A stretch of DNA of 64,000 nt. It comes from Beroe forskalii. Taxonomy: Eukaryota > Ctenophora > Nuda > Beroida > Beroidae. The stretch spans positions 37,722 through 101,721 of the forward strand of contig WFMF01000565.1 of assembly GCA_011033025.1 (NCBI GenBank), in the 5' to 3' direction. A model generated the notes under the pieces. The model did no database searches and was not told the DNA's origin. It saw only the letters and a list, made by a program, of their open reading frames with translations. The position numbers and the translations under genes were made by a program. Positions 1 through 10,704 of the stretch are shown in pieces (position 1 is the first letter of the stretch; every line of letters begins with the position of its first letter).

Positions 1-1100
1 ACAACTTGAAAATCATAAAACAGCACTTAATGAAATAATAATAACAGGCAAAAATAAGGTGCCGGAAAAAATAATAAGGAGTTCGATTTTCTGTAAGTGT
101 AACGCAGCAAATCGCACGACTGCCTCCCCCGATCAAAAAGAACCAGCAGCAGGGCTCCACATGTGATAACATAAGAAAGACGAATGGTAGTGGGGGTAAG
201 GGGGTTTATCACTTAAGTCGTAAAGTAGTATGGTTCATCTATAGCTGTATGCTCGTAGGGCTCAGGGGTTCTGACGTAACAAAATTCGCTCACTATGCTA
301 TCCCTATGACGTATCAAAATAAACTCTATATATGGCGTATTCATTGCCCTCAGGAGCTCAGGGTCTATATTGTATCGTTATGGTTAAATTCATTGTAATT
401 GTAAAGCATGAGACTTAATAATCAGCAGGGTTGCGTTAAGGTTCGTGCCACGTGTCCTTTTAATGACCCGGGAATACAGACTGTCGTGCGATTCGATACG
501 TCACATTTCAACTCCCAATTTCAATAGAAGGTGCTGTGCTGCAGCTGTAAATTAAATTGTCATCATTTGTCAATATGAATAACCAAAAGGAACAAAGAGA
601 AACTCGGTTATAAAAAGTAGAAATGCCCGGGTGGCTTTTTGAGGTTGTTAGTTTGCAATTGCATGTTTTGAAGTTCTGACAAAAATGAATATGAAAATAA
701 TGATCGCATCACATTCACAATATTCCTACAATAACTACAATAAAATAAAATGTGGATGCTTTTCGCCTTAGCGCCGGCACCACTTAAATCACTATATAAT
801 CATAATGTCGCCCATACTCAACGTTCTACTGCGTGGTTTGCACCACGACTTCAATCATGGGGCGAAAAATCACAAAATCAATCATTGATTAATAACGAAA
901 ACGTGTGTATCCGTTACCATTACACTTATAATAACAACAAATATACGTACAAAAATACGTACATAAATACGTATTATTGATTAAAGCTATCATGTTCCCT
1001 ATTTAGTATTTGAAGTTCCGCCTAAGGCGGGACACTTATAAAACTATAGCATATCAATATGGACTGGACGGCTTTGACTATAGTAAATACGGACTTATAA
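1..1100. other. AT-rich non-coding stretch
   Basis: No coding, RNA or repeat structure was recognised. Open frames here are short and of unbiased composition. Confidence 0.5.
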
Positions 1101-1240
1101 CTTTATAAAATAGCACTATAAGAGCTCCACCATATAGCCGGTGGGACACTCTAAAGAACCCTACAAATACTTATAAAATAGGACTACAAGAGCTCCACCT
1201 TATAGCCGGTGGGACACTCTTAAGAACCCTAGTACAAATA
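1101..1240. repeat. Tandem duplication, about 70 bp x 2
   Basis: Two consecutive copies share TTATAAAATAG, AAGAGCTCCACC, TATAGCCGGTGGGACACTC and AAGAACCCTA in the same order, starting near 1101 and 1169. They differ by a few substitutions and a short indel. Confidence 0.85.
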
Positions 1241-1571
1241 CGTGGCCCTAACCTATTCCTAAGACGTGAATCAGCCACGTATCAACAAAACATTCAAACA
1301 GCCACCACCTACTGCGAATTACGCATTGTTAAAGTGCTGGGTCACGTGACTGACACAGCGCGTTACTCCGCAACGCACTGTTACCTTACTGCCCTGCGTT
1401 CTACCGCAGCTGTATTATGTGACGTATACTAAGGTGTATCGTGTTACCTAATGATGACGTTTTGTATGACAGTTTCCTAGGACCTATGCTGTTATCTGCA
1501 GCTGCAGCTTCTATACCTACTTATCTACCACTTCTATATCTATAAGAGTATAACTATAAGTGCCTATGATT

Positions 1572-1680
1572 TCCTAAACCCTAAAAGACGCCCTATCTAG
1601 ATTATATCTACCCTACGGCTTTAACAGACGCCCTATCTCTATTATACTTGCCCTAAAACCTAAAAGACGCCCTATATATT
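1572..1680. repeat. Short degenerate repeat with AGACGCCCTAT
   Basis: Three copies of AGACGCCCTAT lie about 45-50 bp apart with similar flanks (CCTAAAAGACGCC, TTTAACAGACGCC, CCTAAAAGACGCC). The rest of 1241-1918 holds nothing recognisable. Confidence 0.6.
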
Positions 1681-1918
1681 ACTCTATGATACTACCTTAA
1701 CCTATAAGCCCTCTAATACACAGTACAGGGGGACCATGGGTCTCCCACAACCAAGAACAGGTCAGTTTTTTTCCGCCGAAGGATTCAATCACCACGGTTT
1801 TTGTAATCATTCTTTAACATCTTCAATACATCATTGTCGACTTTTATTTTTATTTGTTGACTTCTTTTTATGGAAATATACATTCTAACTTTCTAAAAAC
1901 AGTTTATAAGACTAATAA

Positions 1919-3132
1919 GGGATCGTTCACATATTACGTAATCAGCCGAGGGGGGGAGGGGGTTTCCAAATGATTACGTTTGATAACGAGGGGGGAGGGG
2001 GGTTTGGCCAATGATTACGTAATCAAAATATCTAAATTTTCATGAAAATTTCAAGGATTTTTAAGAAAATTTCACAAATTTTCATGAAAATTTCAAGAAT
2101 TTTCATAAAAATTTGAAGAAATTTCATGAAAATTTTTATGAAAATTTAAAGGATTTTCGAATTTTTATGAATTTTTATGAAAATTTTTATGAAAATTTGA
2201 AGGATTTCCGAATTTTTATTACCAAAAATTAACCATTTGCAGAAAAAATGTCAAAATTTCATAAGTATGATTAAACATGATCTACTCTAACTCAATATGG
2301 TTCAGAATGTATAGTGCTGCCCATATAGGAGGGATGTACTCCATTCATTGAACTCTTCCAAACCACTTCAGTGCCCCTTTGTATATAAGGTTTGCTGCTC
2401 TGTGCTTGATCAGAGGTTCGGAGGCCTTTCTTTCCCTAGAGCTCTAGAGTTGATGCCAGAGCAGGTCTTGGCGTACATCCGCAGCTCCATTATCCAGGAA
2501 TCAATCTTTTTGATGAAGGTGTAGGAAGCTGCAGTTGTCTGTGAAGTTGCCAGACTCTGATCTGGCACTTAGAGGCTAGGGATGATCTGAATCTTGGGTT
2601 CTGTCGGCTTTGGTGGCAGATGAGCAGGACAGAGATACTGAACTTTGGTTCCATCGGTTTTGAAGGAGGTTGAGGTGGGACCAAGACGTTGATTTCTGGC
2701 TCTTTAGTGGAACCGGGGGCCTCAGGTGTAGAGGAGGAGGAGGAGGATGATCTGTTGGAGGTAAAGGAGGATGATGAGCAGATGAGGATGAGTTGGAGGA
2801 AGAGAAAGAGGAGGAGGTGTCCATCTCATTGTCAGAGGAGTTGTCGTAGGCAAGATTTCCGTAGGAAAAACTAAAAGAAGCTTTGAATGTCATCTTCAGG
2901 TCGATGATGTTGATGATTGAATTCAAACACACGATACTGTTCTAATTTTTTGTCAGTTAATATAGTTTTTTGGTGACGTCAAAAAAACTGAGGGGGGGGG
3001 GTTTGGCCATGATTACGTAATATTTTCCGAAAAAGAGGGGGGGGGGTTTGGCCATGATTACGTTTGATTACGGAGGGGGGGAGGGGGGTAAAAAATGCCC
3101 AAAAATTGATTACGTAATATGTGAACGATCCC
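1919..3132. mobile_element. GGGATCG TIR element, PIF/Harbinger-like, non-autonomous
   Basis: The ends are near-perfect inverted repeats: GGGATCGTTCACATATTACG at the left and its complement at 3113-3132. Subterminal G-runs followed by ATGATTACGTAATC occur at both sides in opposite orientation. A short relative at 14158-14339 has the same tips and a TAA target duplication, which fits the 3-bp duplications known for PIF/Harbinger. Here the flanks are TAA and ATA, so the duplication is imperfect or lost. The interior holds an AT-rich degenerate array and a minus-strand Ser/Pro-rich open frame (2576-2932) with no transposase motif. Confidence 0.75.
2030..2225. repeat. AT-rich degenerate minisatellite
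   Basis: Repeated words such as TTTCATGAAAATTTCAAGGA and AATTTTTATGAAAATTT fill this block. It lies inside the GGGATCG element and looks like a subterminal or internal array. Confidence 0.65.
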
Positions 3133-4036
3133 ATATGTTGATTTTCAGACATAGGAGCTCCAGTTGAACAGTTGAAGTGTGTGATGTTATCTGAACAGTT
3201 GCCACTTGTCATGTACATGTGTTTGTTGCAACTCTGAAAGGTTTCGGTATTTGGTTATTCTATATTTCATTCCATACTCAGATAACAGATGACTTGAGAC
3301 TTCCAAACCTCAGTTAAGCAACCTATTAGTATAGTTAGCAAACTATAAATCAATCTCAATTTTTGAACAAATATAAACTTCTGTTTAAGTTTCAATTATT
3401 GTTACCAAATAAGACCTATTGGATTAAAAATACCATGAAGCAATACTCAGGAATACAATAGTCCAATAGTGAAATAAAGATGCTATGTTTATACAGGATG
3501 CATCTCTCACCTGAATCAACCATATCTGAGAAAATGGTAAGTTCTATTACCTTTGCTTATTTTGACCCTGTTGTTAAGCAAGTGTGGGTGTAAGACCCCT
3601 AAAGCTATAATGGAAATAACAACCAAACTATTATCTTTTGTAGGGTGTCTCTATTTAAGTATTAAATCTAAGTAGTATTTACATAGTTACACCACAATGA
3701 TTCTCACTTAAGCAAGTTATTATGAGTGAGGTGTTGGCCCACCTATCACCCATGAGTGATGAGGTATCAAGTGTAACCAACAAAGCAACAGTTAGAAGTG
3801 CACTCTCAAACGAACCCTTGGAAGTGTCTATTAGTCTTTAGTGGTTCAGATCTGTCTGAGCGGTGGCTCAGGTGTTTCAAACTGGATAGACCTTTCAATG
3901 GTCTAGTTGCATTCAGTGAATAGCATAGTTGAGCAGTTGAGGTCAGATCTTTGTCTATAAGCATATAGGACATCAACAGACCTGATTGAATATCAGAAGG
4001 TCTATAACAGGCCCATCTTGAAGTGCCTAGTCATAT
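3133..4036. other. Non-coding flank with decayed AGACCT-type repeats
   Basis: No gene seen. From about 3890 the words GACCTTTCAATGGTC, GGTCAGATC, CAGACCTGATTG and AAGTGCCTAGTCATATGACAG appear. They match the tandem array at 8291-8610, so FB1 inserted into this older array. Confidence 0.55.
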
Positions 4037-4044
4037 GACAGACC

Positions 4045-4250
4045 GGCTAAAAAATGGGTGGACTTAACTCCGCCGCGGACCCGCTGCGGACCCGGTGGAC
4101 CCGCTGCGGGTCCGCCGCGGACTCCACTAAAGTCCACCATAAAATTTTTTTGGTGGACTTTGGTGGACCCGCAGCGGACTTTTCGAAACTCCGCCGCGGA
4201 GTGGTGGACAGTCCACCGAAAAAGTCCACCAAAAAAGTCCACCGTGGACT
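4045..4250. repeat. FB1 left terminal inverted repeat
   Basis: Reverse complement of roughly 8040-8290 with small indels; the same end occurs once more at 55590-55875. It is rich in CCGCGGAC and GGTCCACC, so each arm can also fold on itself. Confidence 0.85.
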
Positions 4251-4261
4251 AAATTAATTGT

Positions 4262-4513
4262 GGAGGTAAGTCCGCCGCGGAGTCAGTGGACTCCACCGGC
4301 GGAGTCCACTGGCGGAGTCGAGTCCACTGGCGGACTCCACCAGTGGAGTCCACTGGTGGACTCGAACCACCAGTGGACTCAACTCCGCCAGTGGACTCGA
4401 ATCTGCCAGTGGACTCGACTTCGCCAGTTGACTCCGCCGGTGGAGTCCACCAGTAAACTCCACTGGTGGAATCATATCCGCCAGTGGACTCCGCCAGTGG
4501 ACTCCGCCATTAG
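4262..4513. repeat. FB1 left minisatellite, (CTCCACCRGTGGA)n
   Basis: Degenerate units of 12-13 bp alternate CTCCGCCAGTGGA and CTCCACCGGTGGA forms. Each unit is itself a near palindrome. Matching units in the other arm lie at 7772-8000. Confidence 0.85.
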
Positions 4514-4585
4514 GGCTGTATGGTTTTTGGAAAGGAGTGCCATGTGTACACATAGCTTTCTCCGATTCGGTCGATATTTCAAAGG

Positions 4586-4740
4586 GACCATCCATAAAGG
4601 GCGTCGCAATGAGCGGGGAGGGGTGAGTAGACCCTCTCAGATATGATCGATATTTCAAAATCAACTTGGGGGCCATCCATAAAGGACGTCCGCAAAATTT
4701 TGGCCATTTCAGACCCCTCCCTCCCCCTTGTCCGCAAGCG
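4586..4740. repeat. GGGCCATCCATAAAGG element ends
   Basis: Two same-strand copies of GGRCCATCCATAAAGG followed by CGTCCGCAA occur near 4586 and 4670. The same word starts a related fragment near 19922. This is probably a degraded MITE family; no partner terminus could be assigned. 4741-4948 shows nothing further. Confidence 0.55.
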
Positions 4741-4948
4741 TCCGCAATCCAGAAACCCCTAATTTCAATGCTTTTTCCAGCTGGAATTGGAAAAAGGGTG
4801 TGTCCGGTGCGAACGTGAAATTAAGGATTTGACCAAAAATAAACATGTCACACCTCTTTTTAAGACAAATGGGGGATAATTAGATTACCACCAAAAAGTT
4901 GATATTAGCCCAAATCTGAGAGGGTCCTGGGGGATTCTGGCCAATACG

Positions 4949-5171
4949 TCTCCCATGTAAACGAGAGCCTTCATTTTCCATGACAATATGACGTCACTCA
5001 GAAAAATATAATCAAGCGCATCTAGCGCTTTGAAGGTTATGGTCGGGATTAGGGTCAGGATTTGTTAGGTTTAGGGTCAGGATTAAGGTAAGGGTTTTGG
5101 TAAGAGTCTCGGTAAGGTTTAGGATAGAGAAAAATTGACCTTCGGATCTGTGACGTCACTCAGCCCCGTTT
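4949..5171 (+). mobile_element. TCTCCCATATAAACG MITE with TTAGGG-like core, truncated
   Basis: It starts TCTCCCATGTAAACG and reads in the same order as the full copy at 54300-54536: CTTCATT, TGACGTCACTCAGAAAAATA, a TTAGGGTCAGGATTAGG core, then TGTGACGTCACTCAG and CCGTTTA. The right tip is cut where the next element starts at 5172. Confidence 0.75.
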
Positions 5172-5334
5172 ACCTTATCGGACATAATTATCACGGACAT
5201 TAAATTCACGCTGAGCACCTCAGCGTGAATATTAATGTCCGTTAAAATTTTGTCCGTGATACTAATGTCCGTAATATTCAGCCTTCAGGTCCGTGAAAAT
5301 TAAGTCCGGCATTTCGTCCTAAAATTTGGTAATC

Positions 5335-6150
5335 CGACGGAAGTTCGAACGACGGAAGTTCGAACAATTCGAACTTCCGTCGTTTCGAACTTCCGTCATG
5401 TTTGGCGACGGAAGTTCGAACTATAGACTTGCTTTTCCTGCCTTTACTTATAGAGATCTGTTTAAGCGCTAGTGTTAGCCATAGTACCATTGTTTCACAT
5501 ATGATATCCGGGGGTAGCCGTGGATCAGATGATGGTCCCAGTGGGACGTTACATCATGCGAGTACCTTCTCGAGTAGCTTCTGATTCCAATCATTGTGCT
5601 GATCAGGTGATGTAAATGATCCTGATTGTGTGTACATGGCAACATACGAGATGTCTACTCGCATATCGCACTGAAAGGGAAATTGCGATTGTGATATCAG
5701 CTATCGTCATTACGCAATGGGACCCCCATAATGTTTTCCTGTTCATCTCCCCCAATTCCAGTTCATCTCCCCCTGCAAAGCTAGTTGTTGGGCTCATTCG
5801 TGGACGCCAGAACCTCCCATACCACTCCTTCCGCTACACTCTCAACAAGTAGAAAGGCGACGTGTGCTAGTATCGGCGAATGGACAAACCCTACAAAGGC
5901 AAGCTCAACGTCTCCCACGAAACCAACGTCACCGACAGCTTTCTCTTGTAAAGCTTTAGCTAAAGGTAAAAGCTGATGAGCTTTCCTTGATAAAGCAGTA
6001 GCTATAAGTAAAACCTAAATGTATAAGGAGCAATGAGCAATTCGAACTTCCGTCGTTCGAACTTCTGTCATGTTTGGCGACGGAAGTCAGAACTGCTCAT
6101 TTTGTTCGAACTTCCGTCGTTTCTGACTTCCGTCGTTCGAACTTCCGTCG
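5335..6150. mobile_element. CGACGGAAGTTCGAAC TIR element
   Basis: Several copies of CGACGGAAGTTCGAAC in both orientations sit at 5335-5425 and 6033-6150, pointing inward from each side and flanking about 600 bp of unremarkable sequence. CCTAAAATTT occurs just outside both ends, which could be part of a target duplication or chance. Confidence 0.7.
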
Positions 6151-6501
6151 TACAATCCTAAAATTTATAGGGTAGAGACGCACAATTTCTGACCTCCTCT
6201 CTTGAAATGCACAAATAATAGAATTTGTAAGGAAATTATGCTTCTTTTTTTTTGTTGAAAACCCACGGTGGGGTACCCATAAGGGTTTTGAAACAATATA
6301 ATATATATTTACAGTATTCATATCAATAAAAACCACATGCACAAAGAGATGCCAATTAAGGCAAGTGTCCTCAGCACGAGTGGCCGGATTGCCATGCTGT
6401 TACGCCACACATAATACCCAAAAACAACTCTCAAAACATATAAATACACAAAATGCAGACACTTAGAGTTTTGAGAAGGCACATGTGAGGTATGTGTTCA
6501 T

Positions 6502-7449
6502 TCAGCGCGGATTAGGACGCAAACTACGCGCAGGTGTTGAAGTCCGGCCTGGTGGTGCAATCCCCGGGATGACCGATGACGAGGCAGACCTCATGGCAGA
6601 TGATGATGAGGAAGAGTTGGTTGACAGTTTGGAGGGTTCCTGGTCCTTCGTCCTGCTGCAGACAGCACCGTTCCTGATGAAGTAATACTGTCGAGGATCA
6701 CTGCTCATTTTCTCCTTGATCTGCGCTACAAGATTCTTCCTCTCTTGTCTCTCTTCACGGCTCCTGTCGGGGGCGACGTACACCTTCCTGAAACGCGTCG
6801 ACTCTCGCAACACCTTACCATTCCTCAATACTGTAGCCGCTGCCTCAATGCTGCCGAGAATCACCTTAACGGGTCGCTCTGCTCCTTCCTTCACCGTTCC
6901 GACACGGTAGCAGTCTCTGACAGAGGGATTCGAAGTCGAACAGCTCACACTCATCAAGTCTGCTACCTTGACCCCGAGGTGTTCATCAGGGCCTTCTCCG
7001 AGTCCAAACACCATCACTGTTCGCTTCTTGGCATCCTCCATTTTAGCAGACTTAACAGCAGCCTTTACTTGAGTTGACGTCAATCTCCCCTCACATCCCT
7101 GCTTTACAGCGTCACTGAAACTCCGGATTTCAGTCTCCACAGTTTTCTGCACCACCTCTACCTGCTCTGTTTTACTCTTCAGTAGTTCGTCCTGGAGGTT
7201 CAGCAACGTCTTCTGGTTTCCAATCTGTTCCTGATTCAGCTTCTCAACACAAATAGCAGCTGATCGCAACATTTCCTTGCTCTTTCCTAGGACACTCACA
7301 GCTGATAGAACAAGATTGGTAAGAGCCGTCTTGTCACATTTCATCACCGAAGCCTTGTTGACACCAGTCCAGTTGACTCCGAAAACAGCACCGAAAACGG
7401 AATCCATGTCCTTTTCCACGCTGTATAGTTTTTCCAAAGAAAAGTCCAT
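6502..7449 (-). CDS. LINE-type ORF1 protein (L1 ORF1p-like), 315 aa, intact frame
   Basis: Uninterrupted 315-residue frame; the ATG at 7447-7449 is the first in-frame start. Residues about 50-120 are Lys/Glu/Gln-rich and probably coiled coil. Residues 140-220 fit an RRM-like fold (RTVMVFGLGEG, VRDCYRVGTVKEG, RPVKVILGS). Residues 218-262 fit the C-terminal domain of the Transposase_22/L1 ORF1 family, with the typical RKVYVAPDRSREER then QERKNLVAQIKEK pattern. The tail is Ser-rich and basic. In that family the protein binds RNA and acts as a nucleic acid chaperone in the retrotransposition particle. No endonuclease or RT frame follows, and the ORF sits inside a TIR-bounded element, so it is either a stranded LINE fragment or captured cargo. 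A decayed relative lies at 32210-32740. Confidence 0.8.
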   Translation of the reverse strand: MDFSLEKLYSVEKDMDSVFGAVFGVNWTGVNKASVMKCDKTALTNLVLSAVSVLGKSKEMLRSAAICVEKLNQEQIGNQKTLLNLQDELLKSKTEQVEVVQKTVETEIRSFSDAVKQGCEGRLTSTQVKAAVKSAKMEDAKKRTVMVFGLGEGPDEHLGVKVADLMSVSCSTSNPSVRDCYRVGTVKEGAERPVKVILGSIEAAATVLRNGKVLRESTRFRKVYVAPDRSREERQERKNLVAQIKEKMSSDPRQYYFIRNGAVCSRTKDQEPSKLSTNSSSSSSAMRSASSSVIPGIAPPGRTSTPARSLRPNPR

Positions 7450-7666
7450 ATTGTAGCACCATGAAATTGTACACAGCTGTGTACAAAAGGTAAAGGTTGT
7501 AGCTGAGTGCGAACAAGTTGCAGTTTGCTGATAAGAGAGCTGCTAATTTAACACGCACAATAAAACTGATAAGTAGCAATGCTTAGTTGAAGTGGCTGGA
7601 TCGAGCGTGAATACTAATGTCCGTGAAGTTTTATGTCCGTGATAATTATGTCCGATAAGGTATATC

Positions 7667-7760
7667 GGACATAATGCGGACGTCCGCAATTCATGGAAAT
7701 TTTGAGCGATTTGACGGCTATTTCACCAGAAAATCATGGAATTTCGGGCCAAAAATGTTA
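7667..7760. repeat. Dispersed repeat, pair with 20013-20097
   Basis: GCGGACGTCCGCAATTCATG followed by GAAATTTTGAGCGATTTGAC, GGCTATTT and CAGAAAATCATG matches 20013-20097 in the same orientation at roughly 80% by eye. Confidence 0.7.
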
Positions 7761-7771
7761 TCCGCAAGAGG

Positions 7772-8000
7772 ACTCCGCTGGTGGAGTTGGACTCCACCTG
7801 TGGACTCCACTTGTGGACTCCGCTGGTGGACTCCACCTGTGGACTCCGCTGGTGGACTCCACCTGTGGACTCCGCTGGTGGAATCCACCTGTGGACTCCG
7901 CTGGTGGAATCCACCTGTGGACTCCGCTGGTGGACTCCACCTGTGGACTCCACCGGTGGACCAAAGTCCGCTGGTGGAGTCCACCTGGGGAGTCTACCGG
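7772..8000. repeat. FB1 right minisatellite
   Basis: About 17 units alternating CTCCGCTGGTGGA and CTCCACCTGTGGA. Frames on both strands stay open because the unit lacks stops; these are not genes. Confidence 0.9.
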
Positions 8001-8039
8001 TGGACAAAAACTCCGCGGTGGACTCCAATCCACGGCGGA

Positions 8040-8290
8040 CTTTTTTCACTGGTGGACTTTTTTGGTGGACTTTTTCGGTCGACTGTCCACCAGTGCGCGG
8101 CGGAGCCCGAGCGGACCCGCAGCGGACCCACCACTCCGCGGCGGAGTTTTGAAAAGTCCGCTGCGGATCCACCAAAGTCCACCAAAACATTTTTATGGTG
8201 GACTTTAGTGGAGTCCGCGGCGGACCCGCAGCGGGTCCACCGGGTCCGCAGCGGGTCCGCGGCGGAGTTAAGTCCACTCATTTTTTAGCC
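8040..8290. repeat. FB1 right terminal inverted repeat
   Basis: Complement of 4045-4250, ending AAGTCCACTCATTTTTTAGC then C. The same end is present at 55590-55875 with only a few differences. Confidence 0.85.
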
Positions 8291-8610
8291 GACAGACCTA
8301 TTGAGGACTGGGACCATTCACTCTTATAGACCCTTTTGAGGTGTCAGTCATGTATGTGACAGAGTGATCATATGACAGAGTGACAGACCTACTGAGGTCG
8401 GCTCTTATGAAAGACCCTTTTGAGGTGTCTAGTTATGTGACAGAGTGACAGACCTTTTGAGGACGACTCTGTAAGACCCCTTAATGGTGTCTAGCAATGG
8501 TCAGAGTGACAGACCTATTGAGGTCGACTCTGTAAGACCCCTTTGAGGTCTTTAGAGCTTTAGCAATGTGACAGACCAGCAGACCTATTGAGGTCTTGAA
8601 GTGTTCATTC
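8291..8610. repeat. Tandem repeat, GACAGACCTATTGAGGTC units
   Basis: Five degenerate units of about 60-75 bp: GTGACAGACCTATTGAGGTC, then CTCTGTAAGACCCCTTTGAG, then GTCTAG. The array continues to the left of FB1 before 4037, so it is the pre-insertion target. Confidence 0.85.
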
Positions 8611-9190
8611 AATTCGTCAGAATACAGGCAAGATTGAATGCCATGACTTGAGGAGTAATTTCTTTATATATAATTGAATTGAATTGAATTATACTGAATG
8701 GCACACCAGAAGCCAATGTTCTGTCAGTCATGCTTAGAAAATGGATCCAAGAGACATCATGGTTGTTCATGGACAATGGAAGTCCAATCACCATCGCAAG
8801 TGTAACCATGAGACCACCATGTACAAACAACCATCTGAGTTGAACATTCCATTGAAATGCCTATGTAGGTATAGACTACAACAGGCCAGAAGATCTCTGC
8901 CATGTTTTGGACAGGAGATTCAGGAGTATTATATTGCTAATTGAGCTTACTAGTAACTTAATAATAAATATCAAATTCATCAGCTCAGAAATTTTGAAAT
9001 TTAGTAAAGAGAAAAAGTTTTGCAATCAGTTGGATCGGAAGAGTCAGTTGGATCAAGACACTGCCATAACCAATGACATGATCTCTTAGAATAAACTCTG
9101 AATGGCAGGGTTTCTATCATCCACTCATGTTGTCGGATGAAAACAGGGAATTCAAGTGAAAATTGATTTTAAAATAGGTACCCACATACC
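8611..9190. other. Non-coding stretch
   Basis: No gene recognised. A short (TTGAA)n run sits near 8668-8692. Confidence 0.5.
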
Positions 9191-9270
9191 GTAACTCTGT
9201 AATATGCATTACAGAGTTACATCAATCCACTGTATTGGCGGCTGTACAGCTGCCAATGCAGTGGATTGAT
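9191..9270. repeat. Two adjacent perfect or near-perfect hairpins
   Basis: 9191-9220 has a 13-bp perfect stem (GTAACTCTGTAAT) around ATGC. 9221-9270 is a 50-bp palindrome (ATCAATCCACTG to CAGTGGATTGAT) with two mismatched pairs near the middle. They abut with no spacer. Confidence 0.9.
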
Positions 9271-9424
9271 TGGTCCCTGTGGGTCCTAAGACTCCCACTA
9301 ATCTTGAATAAATCTAGTGACCATTCTTATAATGGTAGAGTGAATGGGAATTGGGAAGTATACCCTGCAGTCATGGAAAGGATAATTTAAGCGTCCCAGG
9401 GAAAGGTTCTCACCTCATTTCTAT

Positions 9425-9770
9425 AAGTTGAAAAGCTGCATATAGAGCTTCCCTGCTTCTGAGAGGGAAAGTTTCTTACTCAAGTCAGTCCTAATTCTGA
9501 CCAAGCAGCATAGCGCCTCCTTGCTTCCGAGAGGGAGAGTTATAAATCAGTTATGAAAGTATAAACTGATCAAGCAACATGAAACCTCCCTGCTTCTAAA
9601 AAGAAAGGTTTATAATTCAGTTCTATAAACTGACCAAGCAGCATATGGAGCCTCTGCTCCCGAGAGGGTTACTATCTAACTCAGTTCTAAAAAACTGATC
9701 AAACAACATACAGCCTCCCTGATATGACAAGAAGGAAGGTTTTCAATTTATCAAGCAGCATAAGAGCATG
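9425..9770. repeat. Tandem repeat of about 70-76 bp, five degenerate units
   Basis: Each unit has AACTGACCAAGCAGCAT, then CCTCCCTGCTTCYGAGAGGG, then a TCAGTTCTATAAACTG palindrome. Confidence 0.8.
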
Positions 9771-10562
9771 GATTTTGTTTCATAGGTTCATCATAGGAAC
9801 CAGAAGGAACCTTGACATTGCAGCTGAACTGCTACTGCTGGATTTTTAGCCCACAGACTAGTAATTTATAGCTTCTACCTCCCAGGAGAACTATCCATCA
9901 GGGTAGCTAATGCTGAAGGAAATACTTATTGATGTACCTAGTTCCACAATTCCTTGGTCTCTTAACTAAGAGAATAAGGGAGTGATATAAAGATATAAGG
10001 ACTGTGACACAGGATCCAAAGTGATGTAAAGGTGTAAAGCAGTCCCAAGCTTCCTGATATGTTTCGCTAGCAATAAGTGACAGATAGCGAGGATAGAATT
10101 GTGAAGCAAGTACAATTCTGTAGTATGACACTAGGAGATGGTTGCTTGTGGTTATGCACCACTGTTCATCAATAACAAGATGATGAGCAAGCCCTTCCCA
10201 GTCACTTTTCTCTCAATGGTAAAACGCAAGCAGGGACAGCAGGACGTCAGGACACCATGGTGTCCCTTGATGAACCAAGACAGGAGATCAAGCTGTGTGC
10301 ATCAGGCTAATGTAAGTCCTTAAAAAAACCAACAATCCTCGTCCTCACTCTGTCATGAGGAAACAATCCTAGTAGTCGTGAAGTATCACCACCCATTGTA
10401 CAGAGCACAGAGATCATGCATAGCTGCTTACATAGATTTAGAGGGATACGCCCTCTGAACTTCTGGCCATTGAGCTGTTCGCTAGTATTTTTCTCCATTC
10501 GGAGTTATTACAACTTTAATATCACTACTAATACTATAACAGTATAAGTCTCTAAAGGCTTT
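9771..10562. other. Non-coding stretch
   Basis: No repeat or coding signal recognised; open frames are 60-75 codons and unconvincing. Confidence 0.5.
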
Positions 10563-10704
10563 AGACCCCAACTAATCGTGACATGACGCGTCACGTCACG
10601 CGTCACGTCATGCGTCCCCTGTTCGGAAGAAAATCCTAACTAATCGTGACGTGACGCGTCACGTCACGATCTCGCGCGCATCATGTCACGATTAGTTGGG
10701 GTCT
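10563..10704. mobile_element. AGACCCCAACTAATCGTGAC MITE, 142 bp
   Basis: The tips AGACCCCAACTAATCGTGAC and complement match the 1.15-kb element at 38473-39621. The interior consists of TGACGTGACGCGTCACG palindromes, so the whole copy is self-complementary. Confidence 0.85.

Larger units (their letters stand above)
5172..7661. mobile_element. ACCTTATCGGACATAA TIR element carrying ORF1
   Basis: The left end ACCTTATCGGACATAATTAT continues with CACGGACATTAA, and the exact complement ends at 7661. Matching extends 31 bp before an indel and resumes through AGCGTGAAT. Multiple GTCCGTGATA words are subterminal repeats. A second TIR element (5335-6150) and a LINE-type ORF1 (6502-7449) lie inside. No target duplication is obvious. 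Confidence 0.75.
4045..8290. mobile_element. FB1: foldback element with 8-bp target duplication
   Basis: The tips are GGCTAAAAAATG at 4045 and its complement ending at 8290. GACAGACC stands directly outside both tips (4037-4044 and 8291-8298), a clean 8-bp duplication. About 200 bp at each end are mutual reverse complements (ACTTAACTCCGCCGCGGACC, then GCTGCGG, then CACCATAAAA). Inside these lie minisatellites built from self-complementary CTCCACNGGTGGA-like units. The core carries later insertions (5172-7661 and others). An 8-bp duplication with long TIRs is seen in P/Galileo-like, hAT, Merlin and some Mutator elements; no transposase is present to decide. The surrounding array also contains the word GACAGACC, which slightly weakens the duplication argument. 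Confidence 0.85.

Noticed and set aside
2576-2932. 118-codon Ser/Pro-rich minus-strand frame in the GGGATCG element
   Set aside because: Low complexity, with no transposase or Myb motif; could be remnant coding sequence but not supportable.
5317-6167. CCTAAAATTT as target duplication of the GACGGAAGTTCGAAC element
   Set aside because: The two copies are at unequal distances from the tips and the word is AT-rich, so chance cannot be excluded.
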